From contig CAWDHI010000001.1 of assembly GCA_963802095.1 (NCBI GenBank), forward strand, positions 434,001-498,000: a DNA stretch of 64,000 nt, read 5' to 3'. Under the pieces are notes generated by a model. The model saw only the letters and a program-made list of their open reading frames with translations. It was not told the origin of the DNA and searched no databases. Source of the stretch: CAVVEQ01 sp963802095. GTDB lineage: Bacteria > Chloroflexota > Anaerolineae > Anaerolineales > Anaerolineaceae. Positions within the stretch are counted from its first letter, which is position 1, and every line of letters begins with the position of its first letter. The position numbers were made by a program, and so were the translations under genes. This document shows, piece by piece, positions 25,301 through 34,174 of this stretch.

Positions 25301-27421
25301 GAAGAGTGACAGGTAGGCTGAAGTTAGATATTCCGAACCGACTGGTGGTGGAGGTGTGCCGCTGCCGCTATGCCAATTCGCTGCCACTGACATCCGGTTA
25401 ATATTTCCCTCTGAATCATTCTCAAAGAGAACCAGGATACCTCGGTTGATATCCGGGATATTAATCCCTGTCGTAACAGCCGAGATCATGGCGGCATATT
25501 CATTCGCCAACGCAAGTTGATGACTGGATTCATAGAGGGTTTCAGTTTCAGTCAACGAGTTTTGAAGCTGCGTAAGCAGGTCTTCTCGGGCGATTGTATT
25601 AGAAAGTGCGTCACCCACTACCTGAAGGGTGTTGATCTCTTCGCTTAGCCACACTCTGCCAGGTTTCAATTGCTCAAAAGCAATAAAACTGGGAAACGCA
25701 TTTTTACCGGATACTGAAAGCAGAAAGATCGAATTGATATTGAACTGGTTTAAGAATTGAAATTCGGGTGTATTTCGTTTTTTTTCATCCGTAATCGCCC
25801 ATCCCTGTTCTACAAACTCCCTCGCCCAGTTTGGAAAATTTCCAACCGGAATTTGGTTAAGTTCAGAACCGGAGAGTTCCTTCTCTAATTCAGGTTTATA
25901 CCAAATACTCTGGCATTTCCAGTAAAGTTCCTTCTCGTCATCCAGAAGCCTGGCAAAATAAATCCTATCGCTTTCAGTGACACCGGCGAGAATACTAAAT
26001 ACGGAATTAAGTGCGGAGGTTCCTTGTTCGGAAAGCAATGCTACGGCAGCCGCAGTGCTCGCCTGGTATCGCTCACGTTTTTCGATGATCTGAAGCGCAT
26101 CGTTTACTTCCTTAAAGAGATTCGCATTCTCTAAAGCAGTGGAAGCTTGAAACGCAAGCGTGGAAAGAAGTTCAAGAGACACTTGTGAAAATGTGGATTC
26201 TTCCTCGAAGGTTTCAATATAAATTGCACCAATCGCTCGATCGGAAGTAACGATTGGTACGCACAACAAGCTGGTGGGAACCGGTTCAGGGACGTCAATA
26301 TTCCGCTCGGTGAGTTCGCGCTCAACATCGCCAGAAAAAAGCAGCGATTGGTTGGCATGAATGGAAAATTCGATCAACCCTTTTCCATATGCAGCTTCCG
26401 CCTTAGATTCAAACTGCCCGTTATGAGAGTGTATTGGAAATGTAAGATAAGTGTGGTTTTCATTTGAGATGGCGATCGTTAGATTTCGGTTATCGAGAAT
26501 ATCGCCCGCGGTTTCATAAAGCTGAGAGAAAATCTCATCCCGGCTTGCCAGTTTACTCAGTTGCTGACCTGCACGGTTAAGTGCTGCAAGCTGTTCATTA
26601 CGTTCGATGGTCTCGGATTCGGCTTTGATCCTCTCTCCCAGCTGCTTTTGTGCGGCTTGATACAATTGCGCATTTTCGAGAGCCAAACCCAGTTGATGTG
26701 CCACTTCCTGAACGATCAGTCGCTCATCTTCTTTCCAAATCCGGTCGGACCTCTCATCGATTATCTCGATGACGCCAGAGGTTTGCTGCCGAATCTGCAA
26801 TGGCGTAGCCATTGCGGTCGGGTTTGTGCCAACCGATTCCTGAATGGTCGTCTTTTTTTGCGAGATTGATTGCCTGCCAGCCTTTGTAAGAATCCTGTTG
26901 GCGGGGGAGATTTCACCTTCCTTCATGGCGATGCCGATGGAAAAATTCTCCATTCCAAGGTCGACGAGGGAGGAGGTACCTCCAGGTCGCACATAATCAA
27001 AATCCATTGGTCGCCGAGCGATAGAGCCATCGCTCATAAGGCTGGCCATCCCTTCCCAACTCATGATATTCCCAGATGAGTCCTTTTCCGGGTTGCCGGT
27101 GAGCTCTACGGGTAACTCGATCCCGGATTCAGAAATCATCATCACTTTGAGGGAGAATGGTTTAAAAGCTTCAATCAGGTTCAGGACAGTGTCTTGATCA
27201 CTGCTGATGATCTGAAATTCTGCAGCTGACTTACCTAGGAAATGCTCGGCGGTAAATCCGAGATAATCTGTAACCTGAGGGCTGATTGAAAGATAATTTC
27301 CCTTATCATCCAGGGTCCAAGACCAACCGTTCGGGATGTTTTCACCTCCCGATGGGTTTTTACCTTTTCCCCGGGTTGAATAAAGTGGATCCAATTGGCT
27401 GGTGATTTTTCTTTTCGGCAT
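22346..27421 (-). CDS. Giant multi-GAF hybrid sensor histidine kinase
   Basis: 1691 residues, cytosolic (no membrane segment). Order: PAS (~30-125); about six GAF-type units (~160-1150), the last two closest to consensus (VSLFLLDPQSEYAVIQEATG, IIGSLDIHADTENAFTPDDV); HisKA with the H-box MSHELRTPLNSIIGF (His1157); HATPase with FLSNACKFTDEG, VTDTGQGID and GGTGLGLSISRSL; then two receiver-like domains. The first receiver keeps Asp1500 (VVVDLN) and a Lys (YLVKPL) but lacks the acidic pair (VSSQ). The second has Asn1621 (MVILNPQ) where the phosphoacceptor should be. Kinase motifs are intact, receivers degenerate. AGGAGATGATC precedes the ATG. It lies downstream of four kinase-less GAF proteins and is the only kinase of the cluster. 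Confidence 0.92.
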   Translation of the reverse strand: MPKRKITSQLDPLYSTRGKGKNPSGGENIPNGWSWTLDDKGNYLSISPQVTDYLGFTAEHFLGKSAAEFQIISSDQDTVLNLIEAFKPFSLKVMMISESGIELPVELTGNPEKDSSGNIMSWEGMASLMSDGSIARRPMDFDYVRPGGTSSLVDLGMENFSIGIAMKEGEISPANRILTKAGRQSISQKKTTIQESVGTNPTAMATPLQIRQQTSGVIEIIDERSDRIWKEDERLIVQEVAHQLGLALENAQLYQAAQKQLGERIKAESETIERNEQLAALNRAGQQLSKLASRDEIFSQLYETAGDILDNRNLTIAISNENHTYLTFPIHSHNGQFESKAEAAYGKGLIEFSIHANQSLLFSGDVERELTERNIDVPEPVPTSLLCVPIVTSDRAIGAIYIETFEEESTFSQVSLELLSTLAFQASTALENANLFKEVNDALQIIEKRERYQASTAAAVALLSEQGTSALNSVFSILAGVTESDRIYFARLLDDEKELYWKCQSIWYKPELEKELSGSELNQIPVGNFPNWAREFVEQGWAITDEKKRNTPEFQFLNQFNINSIFLLSVSGKNAFPSFIAFEQLKPGRVWLSEEINTLQVVGDALSNTIAREDLLTQLQNSLTETETLYESSHQLALANEYAAMISAVTTGINIPDINRGILVLFENDSEGNINRMSVAANWHSGSGTPPPPVGSEYLTSAYLSLFQRSSPLFIYDISEAPIDALLQKVIKDQHVVSMAVLPLTTAQKQIGVLLLQAEVHHRFSQQERRAYPPLLDQMTTAVENLRLYAQTQVSLAETELLYKMTNEISQAVDAQDLVRIIVQSVLPKSATRASLFSVAQSGDAEPTELELTGFYDLRGQFIRLGSRYSLASLPVLNQLFLEPLNIGNILDEDVLDGVTRKTLTDLEMMSCVIIPLRSVGKLIGLLIISAMSPSEFQPEEVRLLRVVGNQISVTLEKQRLLREAQRRALELRTAAEIARDTVSTLSLETLLKRIVNQIYDRFGFYQVSLFLLDPQSEYAVIQEATGSAGDTFKNTGFQVEVGANNLIGQVCSTGEPIIINDISSNELFLSYPELPNTRSEIGIPLTIGERIIGSLDIHADTENAFTPDDVTVLRILADQIAVAIENARAFELSQKAVDELHELDRIKNQFLANMSHELRTPLNSIIGFSRVILKGIDGPINDTQAQDLSAIYNSGQHLLSLINNILDLSKIDSGKMELKLSEINISDVINSAMTTATGLAKDKPIKFKQIIPPDLPKVLVDPTRIRQVLINFLSNACKFTDEGLITIEGSSVTSPEGIPEIMITVTDTGQGIDVKDRSKLFQPFSQVDDSPTRRAGGTGLGLSISRSLVDLHGGRIGLLSSEIGKGSTFFFTLPIPQPDKKRIVTGMLRESAYGKLQQDAGEVAKPAAESIEVQLETLEEVIPEKIPAQIKNITPSEPAVEEASEISLQRIALVSSQSNLLPRLEKLVSPLGFTSTIFMELEKLDQDIGNFNPFAVVVDLNAAKFDPWEGIRKIKTSRSTKYVPLIVMGMLERREKGLRVGAEDYLVKPLVQEEMEDVAGRLLTSQKPTNLLLLDNNPESVRKFQNLVRENKKVQLITAKTSDEGLKLMVTLQPDMVILNPQLSETDIYKLLETILGDFRLRQINITLLTGADITEKQAGSLSNFNELVFSKQNLEEVPLFKALQNSMRK

Positions 27422-27437
27422 TTCCGATCATCTCCTG

Positions 27438-27459
27438 ACCTGATTCAGGGGAATCAGGT
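27438..27459. promoter_or_regulatory. Intercistronic hairpin before the hybrid kinase
   Basis: ACCTGATTC (27438-27446) pairs perfectly with GAATCAGGT (27451-27459) around AGGG. There is no T run on the transcribed strand. It sits between the stop of the 27478 gene and the kinase ribosome site, so it may act in mRNA processing or translation. Confidence 0.4.
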
Positions 27460-27477
27460 GGTCATCGCTCATGATTA

Positions 27478-30366
27478 TTATTGATTCGTACCCGTAGGAT
27501 TAGTGGCAGGAGAAGTCTCTTCTGCCGGATTGGTTTCCTGGATCAGAATTTGTGCCCGGGATGCCTTTAACACATTCTGGAGCTCTTCGATCGCAATCTG
27601 AACCATTTCTTGGGGATTCGTCGTGGAGCGGATCTTCCCTGTGATTTCAAGCACTTTTCTGTCGCGTTCCGCCCGGCGGAGGGTTTGTTCGAACAAACGC
27701 GCATTTTCCAGCGCAAGTGCAACCTGGTTGGCAACTGATTGAACTGCCTGGATTTCCTCTTTTTGCCAGTCTTTTTTATCTTTTCTGGTTTCTTCGATGT
27801 TGATCACACCAATCGTTTCACCTCGCAAGGAAATCGGAACAGCTAGTGATAATACCGATTTACCGGATGGCTGATCAATAACTGGAATGAAAACGGGTTC
27901 TCCCGCCTCCAGTACCTTTTGGAACGCGAGAGAGTCCTCGCGATCGATGGTTTTTACACCAGCCGGGGTGTATTCGAATCCGGCAAGGTCCCGTTCATCC
28001 ACCTCACGACCCCATTCCTGAAGTAGGTATTGCCGATGCAATGACTGGGATGCTTCCAGGGCGCGAACTGTTTCCTGAAGGAGAATGTTGTTCTCAATGG
28101 CAATCGCCACCTGGTCGGCAAGGATCGTGAACAATTCCACATCCTCCTGGGAAAAGATGTTCGCTTCAGTGGATTGCACGTCCAGAGCACCAATGATCCG
28201 ATCACCAATGATGAGAGGCAATGTCATTTCCGAGCGGGTGAGTGGTAGGTCAGGATTCTGAAAATAAACTGCGTCAATACCCACATCGGTTGCAATCCTA
28301 GGTTTGCCGGTGCCTGTCACATAACCCACTATACCAACCTCACCGACTTTCAAGCGGTGACCCCGGTTTAGCATCCTCTGACCACCTTCAGAATTGGCAG
28401 CGCGCAGAACCGCATATTCCTGGTCATCATCCAAAAGAAAAATTCCTGCATGGTAGAAATTGAACCGCTCACTCACGAGGCTGACTAATGTGTCCAGAAG
28501 GGATTCCAGGTTTTGGGCACGGGTAATTTCGCGAGCCACATCCGCCACAGTTGTCAATTGACGGCCTCGAAGAACCAGGGCTTCGTTCCGATTTGCCAAT
28601 TCCTGGGTACGGGCACGTACGCGATCCTCCAACTCTGAGATCAGAGTTTTTAGCTGGGAAGTCATCGAGTTGAATGTATCCGCCAGCGCTCCCAACTCAT
28701 CGCGGCTGCGGACGATTGCTTTGGCAGAGAGATCTCCATCGGCAATACGGCTCGCAGTCCCAGTCAGTTGGAGGATCGGGTTGGATAGCAGTCGGGAAAC
28801 TATAACGCCAATCAAACCAACCAACGCTGCGAACAAAGCAGCGAACAGGATAGATAACTGGTTTTGTTGTGCACGCAAACTATTAAGTTCCGCTGTTTCC
28901 TCCAGGTAAACAACTTGCCATGGTTTTGAGGTAAGACTTGCTGTTGAACCCATTTCAATATGGTCCTGGTCGCCAGGGTGAACTTCGGCGGAAAAGAAAT
29001 CCCGGATTTGCGGATCCAGAACCGCATTCGCGAAATCTGGAAGATAGGATGAAAGCTGGGCGATGGGTAGCTGAGGCAGCAAATTCCTGGATTTAAGATC
29101 GGTAATTTTTTCCTCATCCATCGGCATGAGAGATTTGTAGAGTAGCCCAGGAGTGAGGGCATCAGCTATCCGTATTGTGTTTTCATCGATTAAAACAGGG
29201 TAGGAGCGTTTTCCCGCAATACCGGAATATCCCTGAAGAAGATTCTGAAGAAGTAATGCGTTGTAACGAACAATTAATACACCAGCATTTTTCTGATTCT
29301 CATCTTTAATTGGGGCACTGAAGTAAATAGAAGCGGCACCTGTTTTTGGATCAAAAATAACCGGAGAAAAAAATGGACGATTTGTCTTCAAAGGTTGCTG
29401 GAAGTATTCTTCATTGACTATTTGTTTCCCGATTTCCTGAGGATTCGAATCATAGAATTTAACCCCGAATAGATTTGCCAGCGAGTAAGACGGAGCGTAT
29501 GTTCCACTGGGAATCTCGAGTGTGTTTATGGTTGAAATCATTCTCGCTTCCTGGTCAGACCCAACCCGGAGGTTGGAGGGAAGGTATAAGTAATCTGCAA
29601 AAATGGGCAGAGATGCCTGTTTTGCTAGCAGGGCGAGTTTATCTTGGATGAAATTATCCACACCTAAAGCCGCCTGGGTGGCAGCAGTATTAAGAGCGGT
29701 ACGAGCCTGGTTCATAAGGGTATTTTCAAGGAATGTGGTCTGAATAAAGGAGAGACTGATCAAGGGTAAAAGTCCGACAAGGAGGAAGACGGTAATCAAG
29801 CGAACGCGGATGGAAAAGTTGATAATTCGGGCGATAAAAAAGATTGATATGGTGACCAATTGGAGAATATCAAAAGTGATCACCGCAAGTAGAATCCCTA
29901 GAGATTCAATCTGCGGCAATGGTGAATACAAACCTGCCAGAATAGCTCCGACCGCACTTAGTAAACCAAGAATAAGTTCTGTATCAGAATAAACACCCGT
30001 CATAAAACCGGAGGCTAACAAGAAGGAATATAGGAAACAGAAAATTGCAACCGGTATGAGAATATCAGTAAAACTGCCAGATAATAGAATCAACGAAAGC
30101 ATTAACAATGTGCTGGCGATCAATAACCTCAGATTTTCATTCGAATTGGGAAATTGGTACCGGAGGATGATCCCAGAGATTGCGACAAATGCTAATGCTC
30201 CGGAGAGGAGAAAAAGCGGTTGTTCTGGTGTAAATAATGCCCAGATTAAAAATATACCGCTTATGATGGCAGAGAAAGCGGATTGAATTACCAGGAACCG
30301 ATTTGTGAGTATTTTACGTGTCTGTTCGAAAGGTAATGGGAGGTTACCAGTAGTGACGTGCGTCAT
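27478..30366 (-). CDS. Membrane Cache-HAMP-GAF sensor protein lacking a kinase domain
   Basis: 962 residues. The N-terminus has about six or seven membrane helices (residues ~25-190, e.g. FLLSGALAFVAISGIILRY), then another helix near 195-215. Next come an extracellular region (~225-505) of Cache type (FLENTLMNQARTALNTAATQ, FFSPVIFDPKTGAASIYF), a membrane helix (LFAALFAALVGLIGVIVSRL), HAMP (NPILQLTGTASRIADGDLSA), a coiled segment, and GAF (FYHAGIFLLDDDQEYAVLRA). A second GAF-like unit contains VLSLAVPISLRGETIGVINI. The C-terminal ~65 residues (EITGKIRSTTNPQEMVQIAIEEL) match the C-termini of its three neighbours. No kinase, cyclase or methyl-accepting output is seen. Its stop/start overlaps the next upstream gene by 4 bp (30363-30366). 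Confidence 0.88.
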   Translation of the reverse strand: MTHVTTGNLPLPFEQTRKILTNRFLVIQSAFSAIISGIFLIWALFTPEQPLFLLSGALAFVAISGIILRYQFPNSNENLRLLIASTLLMLSLILLSGSFTDILIPVAIFCFLYSFLLASGFMTGVYSDTELILGLLSAVGAILAGLYSPLPQIESLGILLAVITFDILQLVTISIFFIARIINFSIRVRLITVFLLVGLLPLISLSFIQTTFLENTLMNQARTALNTAATQAALGVDNFIQDKLALLAKQASLPIFADYLYLPSNLRVGSDQEARMISTINTLEIPSGTYAPSYSLANLFGVKFYDSNPQEIGKQIVNEEYFQQPLKTNRPFFSPVIFDPKTGAASIYFSAPIKDENQKNAGVLIVRYNALLLQNLLQGYSGIAGKRSYPVLIDENTIRIADALTPGLLYKSLMPMDEEKITDLKSRNLLPQLPIAQLSSYLPDFANAVLDPQIRDFFSAEVHPGDQDHIEMGSTASLTSKPWQVVYLEETAELNSLRAQQNQLSILFAALFAALVGLIGVIVSRLLSNPILQLTGTASRIADGDLSAKAIVRSRDELGALADTFNSMTSQLKTLISELEDRVRARTQELANRNEALVLRGRQLTTVADVAREITRAQNLESLLDTLVSLVSERFNFYHAGIFLLDDDQEYAVLRAANSEGGQRMLNRGHRLKVGEVGIVGYVTGTGKPRIATDVGIDAVYFQNPDLPLTRSEMTLPLIIGDRIIGALDVQSTEANIFSQEDVELFTILADQVAIAIENNILLQETVRALEASQSLHRQYLLQEWGREVDERDLAGFEYTPAGVKTIDREDSLAFQKVLEAGEPVFIPVIDQPSGKSVLSLAVPISLRGETIGVINIEETRKDKKDWQKEEIQAVQSVANQVALALENARLFEQTLRRAERDRKVLEITGKIRSTTNPQEMVQIAIEELQNVLKASRAQILIQETNPAEETSPATNPTGTNQ

Positions 30367-32105
30367 GACTGTTTCTCCTGAGTTGCACTGGCTGGTTCGA
30401 TACTTGATTTTGTACGAAGTTGAACTCGAACATCGGAAAGTCCCAAGGATTTCCCTAGTTCGATTGCTGTATCTCTCAGAATATCGTTGACTGCAGTGGA
30501 TGAGCGCACTTTTGATGTGATATCAGCGACCATTTTTTCCTGTTCAACCCTGATCTGCATTTCTTCGATCAGTCGGGCATTTTCGAGTGACAGAACGAGC
30601 CGGCTAGCTATCGATTCAACAAGTGATTGAAAGTCAGGAATTTCAGAGGGATCATCAATTTTCAATTCGATCACCCCGATGACCGCTTCTCGCAGTTTAA
30701 GCGGTACGGCAATCGTGGCTGTTTTACCAGTCTTACCTTTCCTAGTTTTTATTTGCGTTTGTCCTGCAGTAATCGCATCTCGTGCAATCGTCGATTCTGA
30801 TGAACCTTTTTGAACACCCTTACTCGAATATCGCAGAGATTTCGAAGATCGTAAACCCAGCAGAAAATCTGCCCACTCCTTCTGGGTGATTGTCTGTGCC
30901 TTGGATTTATATTCTTCGAGGTTCCTTTGCATCTCTGAAACAACCCTGGCATGATCGATCGAGATCGCCAACTGATCCGCGATGGTTTGAATAATATTCA
31001 CATCTTGTTGGGAGAATGCAGATGTTTTCTCGCTCTGGACATCCAAAACGCCGATTATCCTTTCTCCTAAGCGAAGGGGAAGCGCCATTTCCGAGTGGGT
31101 ATCCGGCAAAAGCGGATTTTGGAAGTGGATTGAATCCTGCCCCACATCTGCCGCTATCCGTGCCACACCTTGCTCAGCCACGAACCCAACAATACCCTGC
31201 GCTCCAATACGAAGCTTATGGTTCTGGTTAACCATTTCGCCGCCGGCGTCTCCAGTGGCGGCTTTCAAAACTGCGAATTCACGATTGGAATCAATTAAAA
31301 ATAATCCAGCATGATAAAAACCAAATTGGGCACGGATGGTGTTCAAAGTGTTATCAATCAACTGCAGCGGGTCCTGCTGCTGAGCGATACTCCTTGCGAT
31401 TTGGGATGCGATGGCTAGTTCTGAATTTTTTCGTTGTAAATTAATATTCGCATCATCAATGGATTGAATTAGTGCTTTGTTTTCATTTATAAGAATTCCA
31501 TTCTGATTCTGTTGCGAGAAAAAGGATTCTGTTAATCTAGGAATAAATTGGTAAATCCCCGAGAAACTCGCGATCACCCCAAAAAGTAAAACTACAGCGA
31601 AGTAAACCCAGTTGATGGCAGAATCCGAAAGCGAGAATATATATATCGGGTTCGGTGAAATGAGCTTTCCACTCATCGCAAAACCGATAAAAATCATCAC
31701 ACCAAACGGAATGGCAGCTGTCAATAACCCAATCCTGCTTCGATAGAAGATAGCAGTAAGGACCGTAAACAGGAATAAGAAAAAGAATCCATCACTTTCG
31801 AGTCCGCCCAAATATAGGTCGAAAGTTCCAACAATCAACAACAATCCCAGATAAATGGGGTAACGGATCTTCATGGAAATCGGTCGGATAAACGCAAGCA
31901 ATATGATCCCTGTAAAAACCAAGAAATAAAGGGCGGTAATGCCCCAGTTACTTGCAGGAATAGACCGGGAAATCTTAAGGAAGAAAATGACAATCCCGAT
32001 CAAGGCGCTACCAATAAGCACTGCTTGCTTCGCAGGATCGGTAATGAGGATTATGGATCTGACTGAATTAGGATTGGTCGGAGGGTTGGAGAAATATTCG
32101 CTCAT
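30363..32105 (-). CDS. Membrane GAF-GAF sensor protein lacking a kinase domain
   Basis: 580 residues. About six membrane helices occupy residues ~25-190 (KQAVLIGSALIGIVIFFLKI, YPIYLGLLLIVGTFDLYLGG, WVYFAVVLLFGVIASFSGIY). A linker helix leads to GAF1 (FGFYHAGLFLIDSNREFAVL, GVLDVQSEKTSAF) and a divergent GAF2 (TIAVPLKLREAVIGVIELKI). The end is the shared module DITSKVRSSTAVNDILRDTA. The N-terminal membrane unit resembles 7TM/MASE-type input domains. No output domain follows. It overlaps its neighbours by 4 bp downstream and 1 bp upstream, a sign of tight translational coupling within the cluster. Confidence 0.87.
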   Translation of the reverse strand: MSEYFSNPPTNPNSVRSIILITDPAKQAVLIGSALIGIVIFFLKISRSIPASNWGITALYFLVFTGIILLAFIRPISMKIRYPIYLGLLLIVGTFDLYLGGLESDGFFFLFLFTVLTAIFYRSRIGLLTAAIPFGVMIFIGFAMSGKLISPNPIYIFSLSDSAINWVYFAVVLLFGVIASFSGIYQFIPRLTESFFSQQNQNGILINENKALIQSIDDANINLQRKNSELAIASQIARSIAQQQDPLQLIDNTLNTIRAQFGFYHAGLFLIDSNREFAVLKAATGDAGGEMVNQNHKLRIGAQGIVGFVAEQGVARIAADVGQDSIHFQNPLLPDTHSEMALPLRLGERIIGVLDVQSEKTSAFSQQDVNIIQTIADQLAISIDHARVVSEMQRNLEEYKSKAQTITQKEWADFLLGLRSSKSLRYSSKGVQKGSSESTIARDAITAGQTQIKTRKGKTGKTATIAVPLKLREAVIGVIELKIDDPSEIPDFQSLVESIASRLVLSLENARLIEEMQIRVEQEKMVADITSKVRSSTAVNDILRDTAIELGKSLGLSDVRVQLRTKSSIEPASATQEKQS

Positions 32106-34174
32106 TATAACTGCTCCTCAGCATCTTGATCAAAACGACCAGGCATTTGAAGATCAGCGACCTCCGAGTGCAGATGGACATTAACTTCAGATACTACTGG
32201 AAGGGTTCCAATCTCCTGTACCGCGATCTTCATAATTTCATCGATCGTCCCAGCACCAGAAAATTTTAGGACGAGGTCGTTGATTTTTTCCTCACGGGCA
32301 GCGCGCTGCTGGCTTTCCTCAAGCAATCGAACGTTCTCCAAAGCCTGGGCTGTTTGATCAGCAATGGAGGAGATCACAAATTGATCTTCAGGAGATATTG
32401 AACCTTTTGTTATCTCCAGTGTGATTTCACCCAAAGCTTGATCCCTCAAAAGTAGAGGGATTACGAGTGTATCGTACTCAAGATCGATAGGTTTCTTTCT
32501 TTTTTCTTCAAATTTATATTCTAAAGTTCCCTGGGTTTCAACAACTCGTCCCCAGGACCGTTGAAGATAAATGCGATTCAATCCTTGAATTTCCTTCAGA
32601 TTGGATCTGGCCTCCTGGAACAAGTTGGCGTTTTCAAGAGCAATAGCGAGGGAATCCGCCATACTTTGAAATGCCACGATGTCATTTTCATTGAATGCAC
32701 TTTCCTTCTCGGATTGAAGCGTCAATGCGCCGATAGTTACATTTCTTGAGACGATTGGCATTGCAAGCTCGGACCGCGTTCGGAGGAGCAGGGGGTTGCT
32801 AAAACGAATTGCCTCTTTCCCGACATCGAGCGCAATGCGAGGTTGTTGCGTGGCTGTGGACCACCCGATCATGGAAACCCCACCAACTGCCAGTCTATGC
32901 CCACTGGAAAGCATTTGGGAACCAGCTTCACCTGTACCAGCGCTAAGAACCGCGTATTCCTTGTTTTGATCCAAAAGGAAGATTCCAACATAATACAAAT
33001 CCAGGCGATTTTGAATCAGGTTGGCTACCTCAGGAAGGAAGTTCTCCGGGTTCAAATACCCTGAAATATTTTTGTTGATTTCAGAAATTGCGAGAAGCTG
33101 GTTGAGGGATCTTTTCAATTCTGCTTCTGAATTTTCGTTGGATTCCAGGAGGCTATTGATTGATACTGAAAGGCTTTTAATTTCCTGGTCACCGGTTTCA
33201 TGAACGCGAACCTGGCTTCCTTTGGCTTCGATCACGGACCCAAGATCTAAATCAAGGGTTGTAAGGGGGTTCACAACGTATTGATTCATCAAACGGTTGA
33301 TCGTCAAACCATAGCCTAAAGCAATGATGAGCAAAGCAGGTAATAGAAAACGGAGAATATTGGTGGTTTGTGAAAAAACCGTGGAAGGAAATGATATCTG
33401 AAGGATTGATGTGGGAAATTCCTGGATATCATTTAAGAGGATGAAAGCAGCCGCTAGCCCACCTCCCAGTTGGGATAAAACATATCGTTGTCCATCGAGG
33501 AGGATTTGTTCTACATTGCTGATTTCAGGTGGATTGTTTGAAGATGCAACCGGAAAACCTGAAATGTCAAGCCCAGTAATAAAACCAATATCCGATAAGG
33601 TTCTCTCATCGAGGGGTTTTGAAACGATCACAAATCCATTGGAAGGACCTGTGGAATCACCTTCCAGGGTTTTTCTAGATGATATAAGAAAAGGTCCTTC
33701 TGGCAGTGAAATTACCCCCGAAATATCATCGGTTAAGTTCACCTGCTGGAAGAGGGAGGGATTGGTGAAAAGGTATTGAATCAAACCTTGGGGTACCTGT
33801 TGACCTTCACCGGTTTCTGGATCAATCGATCGAGAAAAAATCACATTCTTATTTTCGTCCAAATAGAGAATGATCTGAAAACCAGCAGAAGCCAGGACAT
33901 CATCAGCGAGGTTGTCAACAATAAATTGCTGGTCTTTGGTGCGCGTGAAGTTATTCGCTTCCGACCAATACCCCCATGAAACAGCATTTGCGCTTAGTTT
34001 GGCAACCTCATCTTGAAGGACACGCTCTACGCGGGTGGCATTTTCAGATGCAAGTTGTTCATCCACCGCGGCGCTGTTTGTATATACCAATAAAACAATC
34101 AACCCGGTGAGCATCACCAACATTACCGCGGATGCAATTAAAATAATCGAAAACACCCGGCGTCTCAGGTTCAT
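32105..34174 (-). CDS. CHASE4-like/GAF-GAF membrane sensor lacking a kinase domain
   Basis: 689 residues. A membrane helix at ~5-32 (IILIASAVMLVMLTGLIVLL) is followed by an outside domain (~35-265) with CHASE4-like features: VSWGYWSEANNFTRTKDQQF, FQIILYLDENKNVIFS, FVIVSKPLDERTLSDIGFIT. A second membrane helix (LRFLLPALLIIALGYGLTI), a HAMP-like linker and coil, then GAF1 (YYVGIFLLDQNKEYAVLSAG) and GAF2 (LVIPLLLRDQALGEITLEIT) follow. The shared C-terminal module is NDLVLKFSGAGTIDEIMKIA. CHASE4 domains sense unknown extracellular signals. There is no kinase. It overlaps the gene before it by 4 bp (ATGA, 34171-34174) and the one after by 1 bp. Confidence 0.88.
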   Translation of the reverse strand: MNLRRRVFSIILIASAVMLVMLTGLIVLLVYTNSAAVDEQLASENATRVERVLQDEVAKLSANAVSWGYWSEANNFTRTKDQQFIVDNLADDVLASAGFQIILYLDENKNVIFSRSIDPETGEGQQVPQGLIQYLFTNPSLFQQVNLTDDISGVISLPEGPFLISSRKTLEGDSTGPSNGFVIVSKPLDERTLSDIGFITGLDISGFPVASSNNPPEISNVEQILLDGQRYVLSQLGGGLAAAFILLNDIQEFPTSILQISFPSTVFSQTTNILRFLLPALLIIALGYGLTINRLMNQYVVNPLTTLDLDLGSVIEAKGSQVRVHETGDQEIKSLSVSINSLLESNENSEAELKRSLNQLLAISEINKNISGYLNPENFLPEVANLIQNRLDLYYVGIFLLDQNKEYAVLSAGTGEAGSQMLSSGHRLAVGGVSMIGWSTATQQPRIALDVGKEAIRFSNPLLLRTRSELAMPIVSRNVTIGALTLQSEKESAFNENDIVAFQSMADSLAIALENANLFQEARSNLKEIQGLNRIYLQRSWGRVVETQGTLEYKFEEKRKKPIDLEYDTLVIPLLLRDQALGEITLEITKGSISPEDQFVISSIADQTAQALENVRLLEESQQRAAREEKINDLVLKFSGAGTIDEIMKIAVQEIGTLPVVSEVNVHLHSEVADLQMPGRFDQDAEEQL

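Noticed and set aside
22346..27421. Possibility that the 1691-residue kinase is an assembly fusion of two genes
   Set aside because: The PAS-GAF-HisKA-HATPase-receiver order is continuous, with no internal ribosome site at a domain edge and no composition break.
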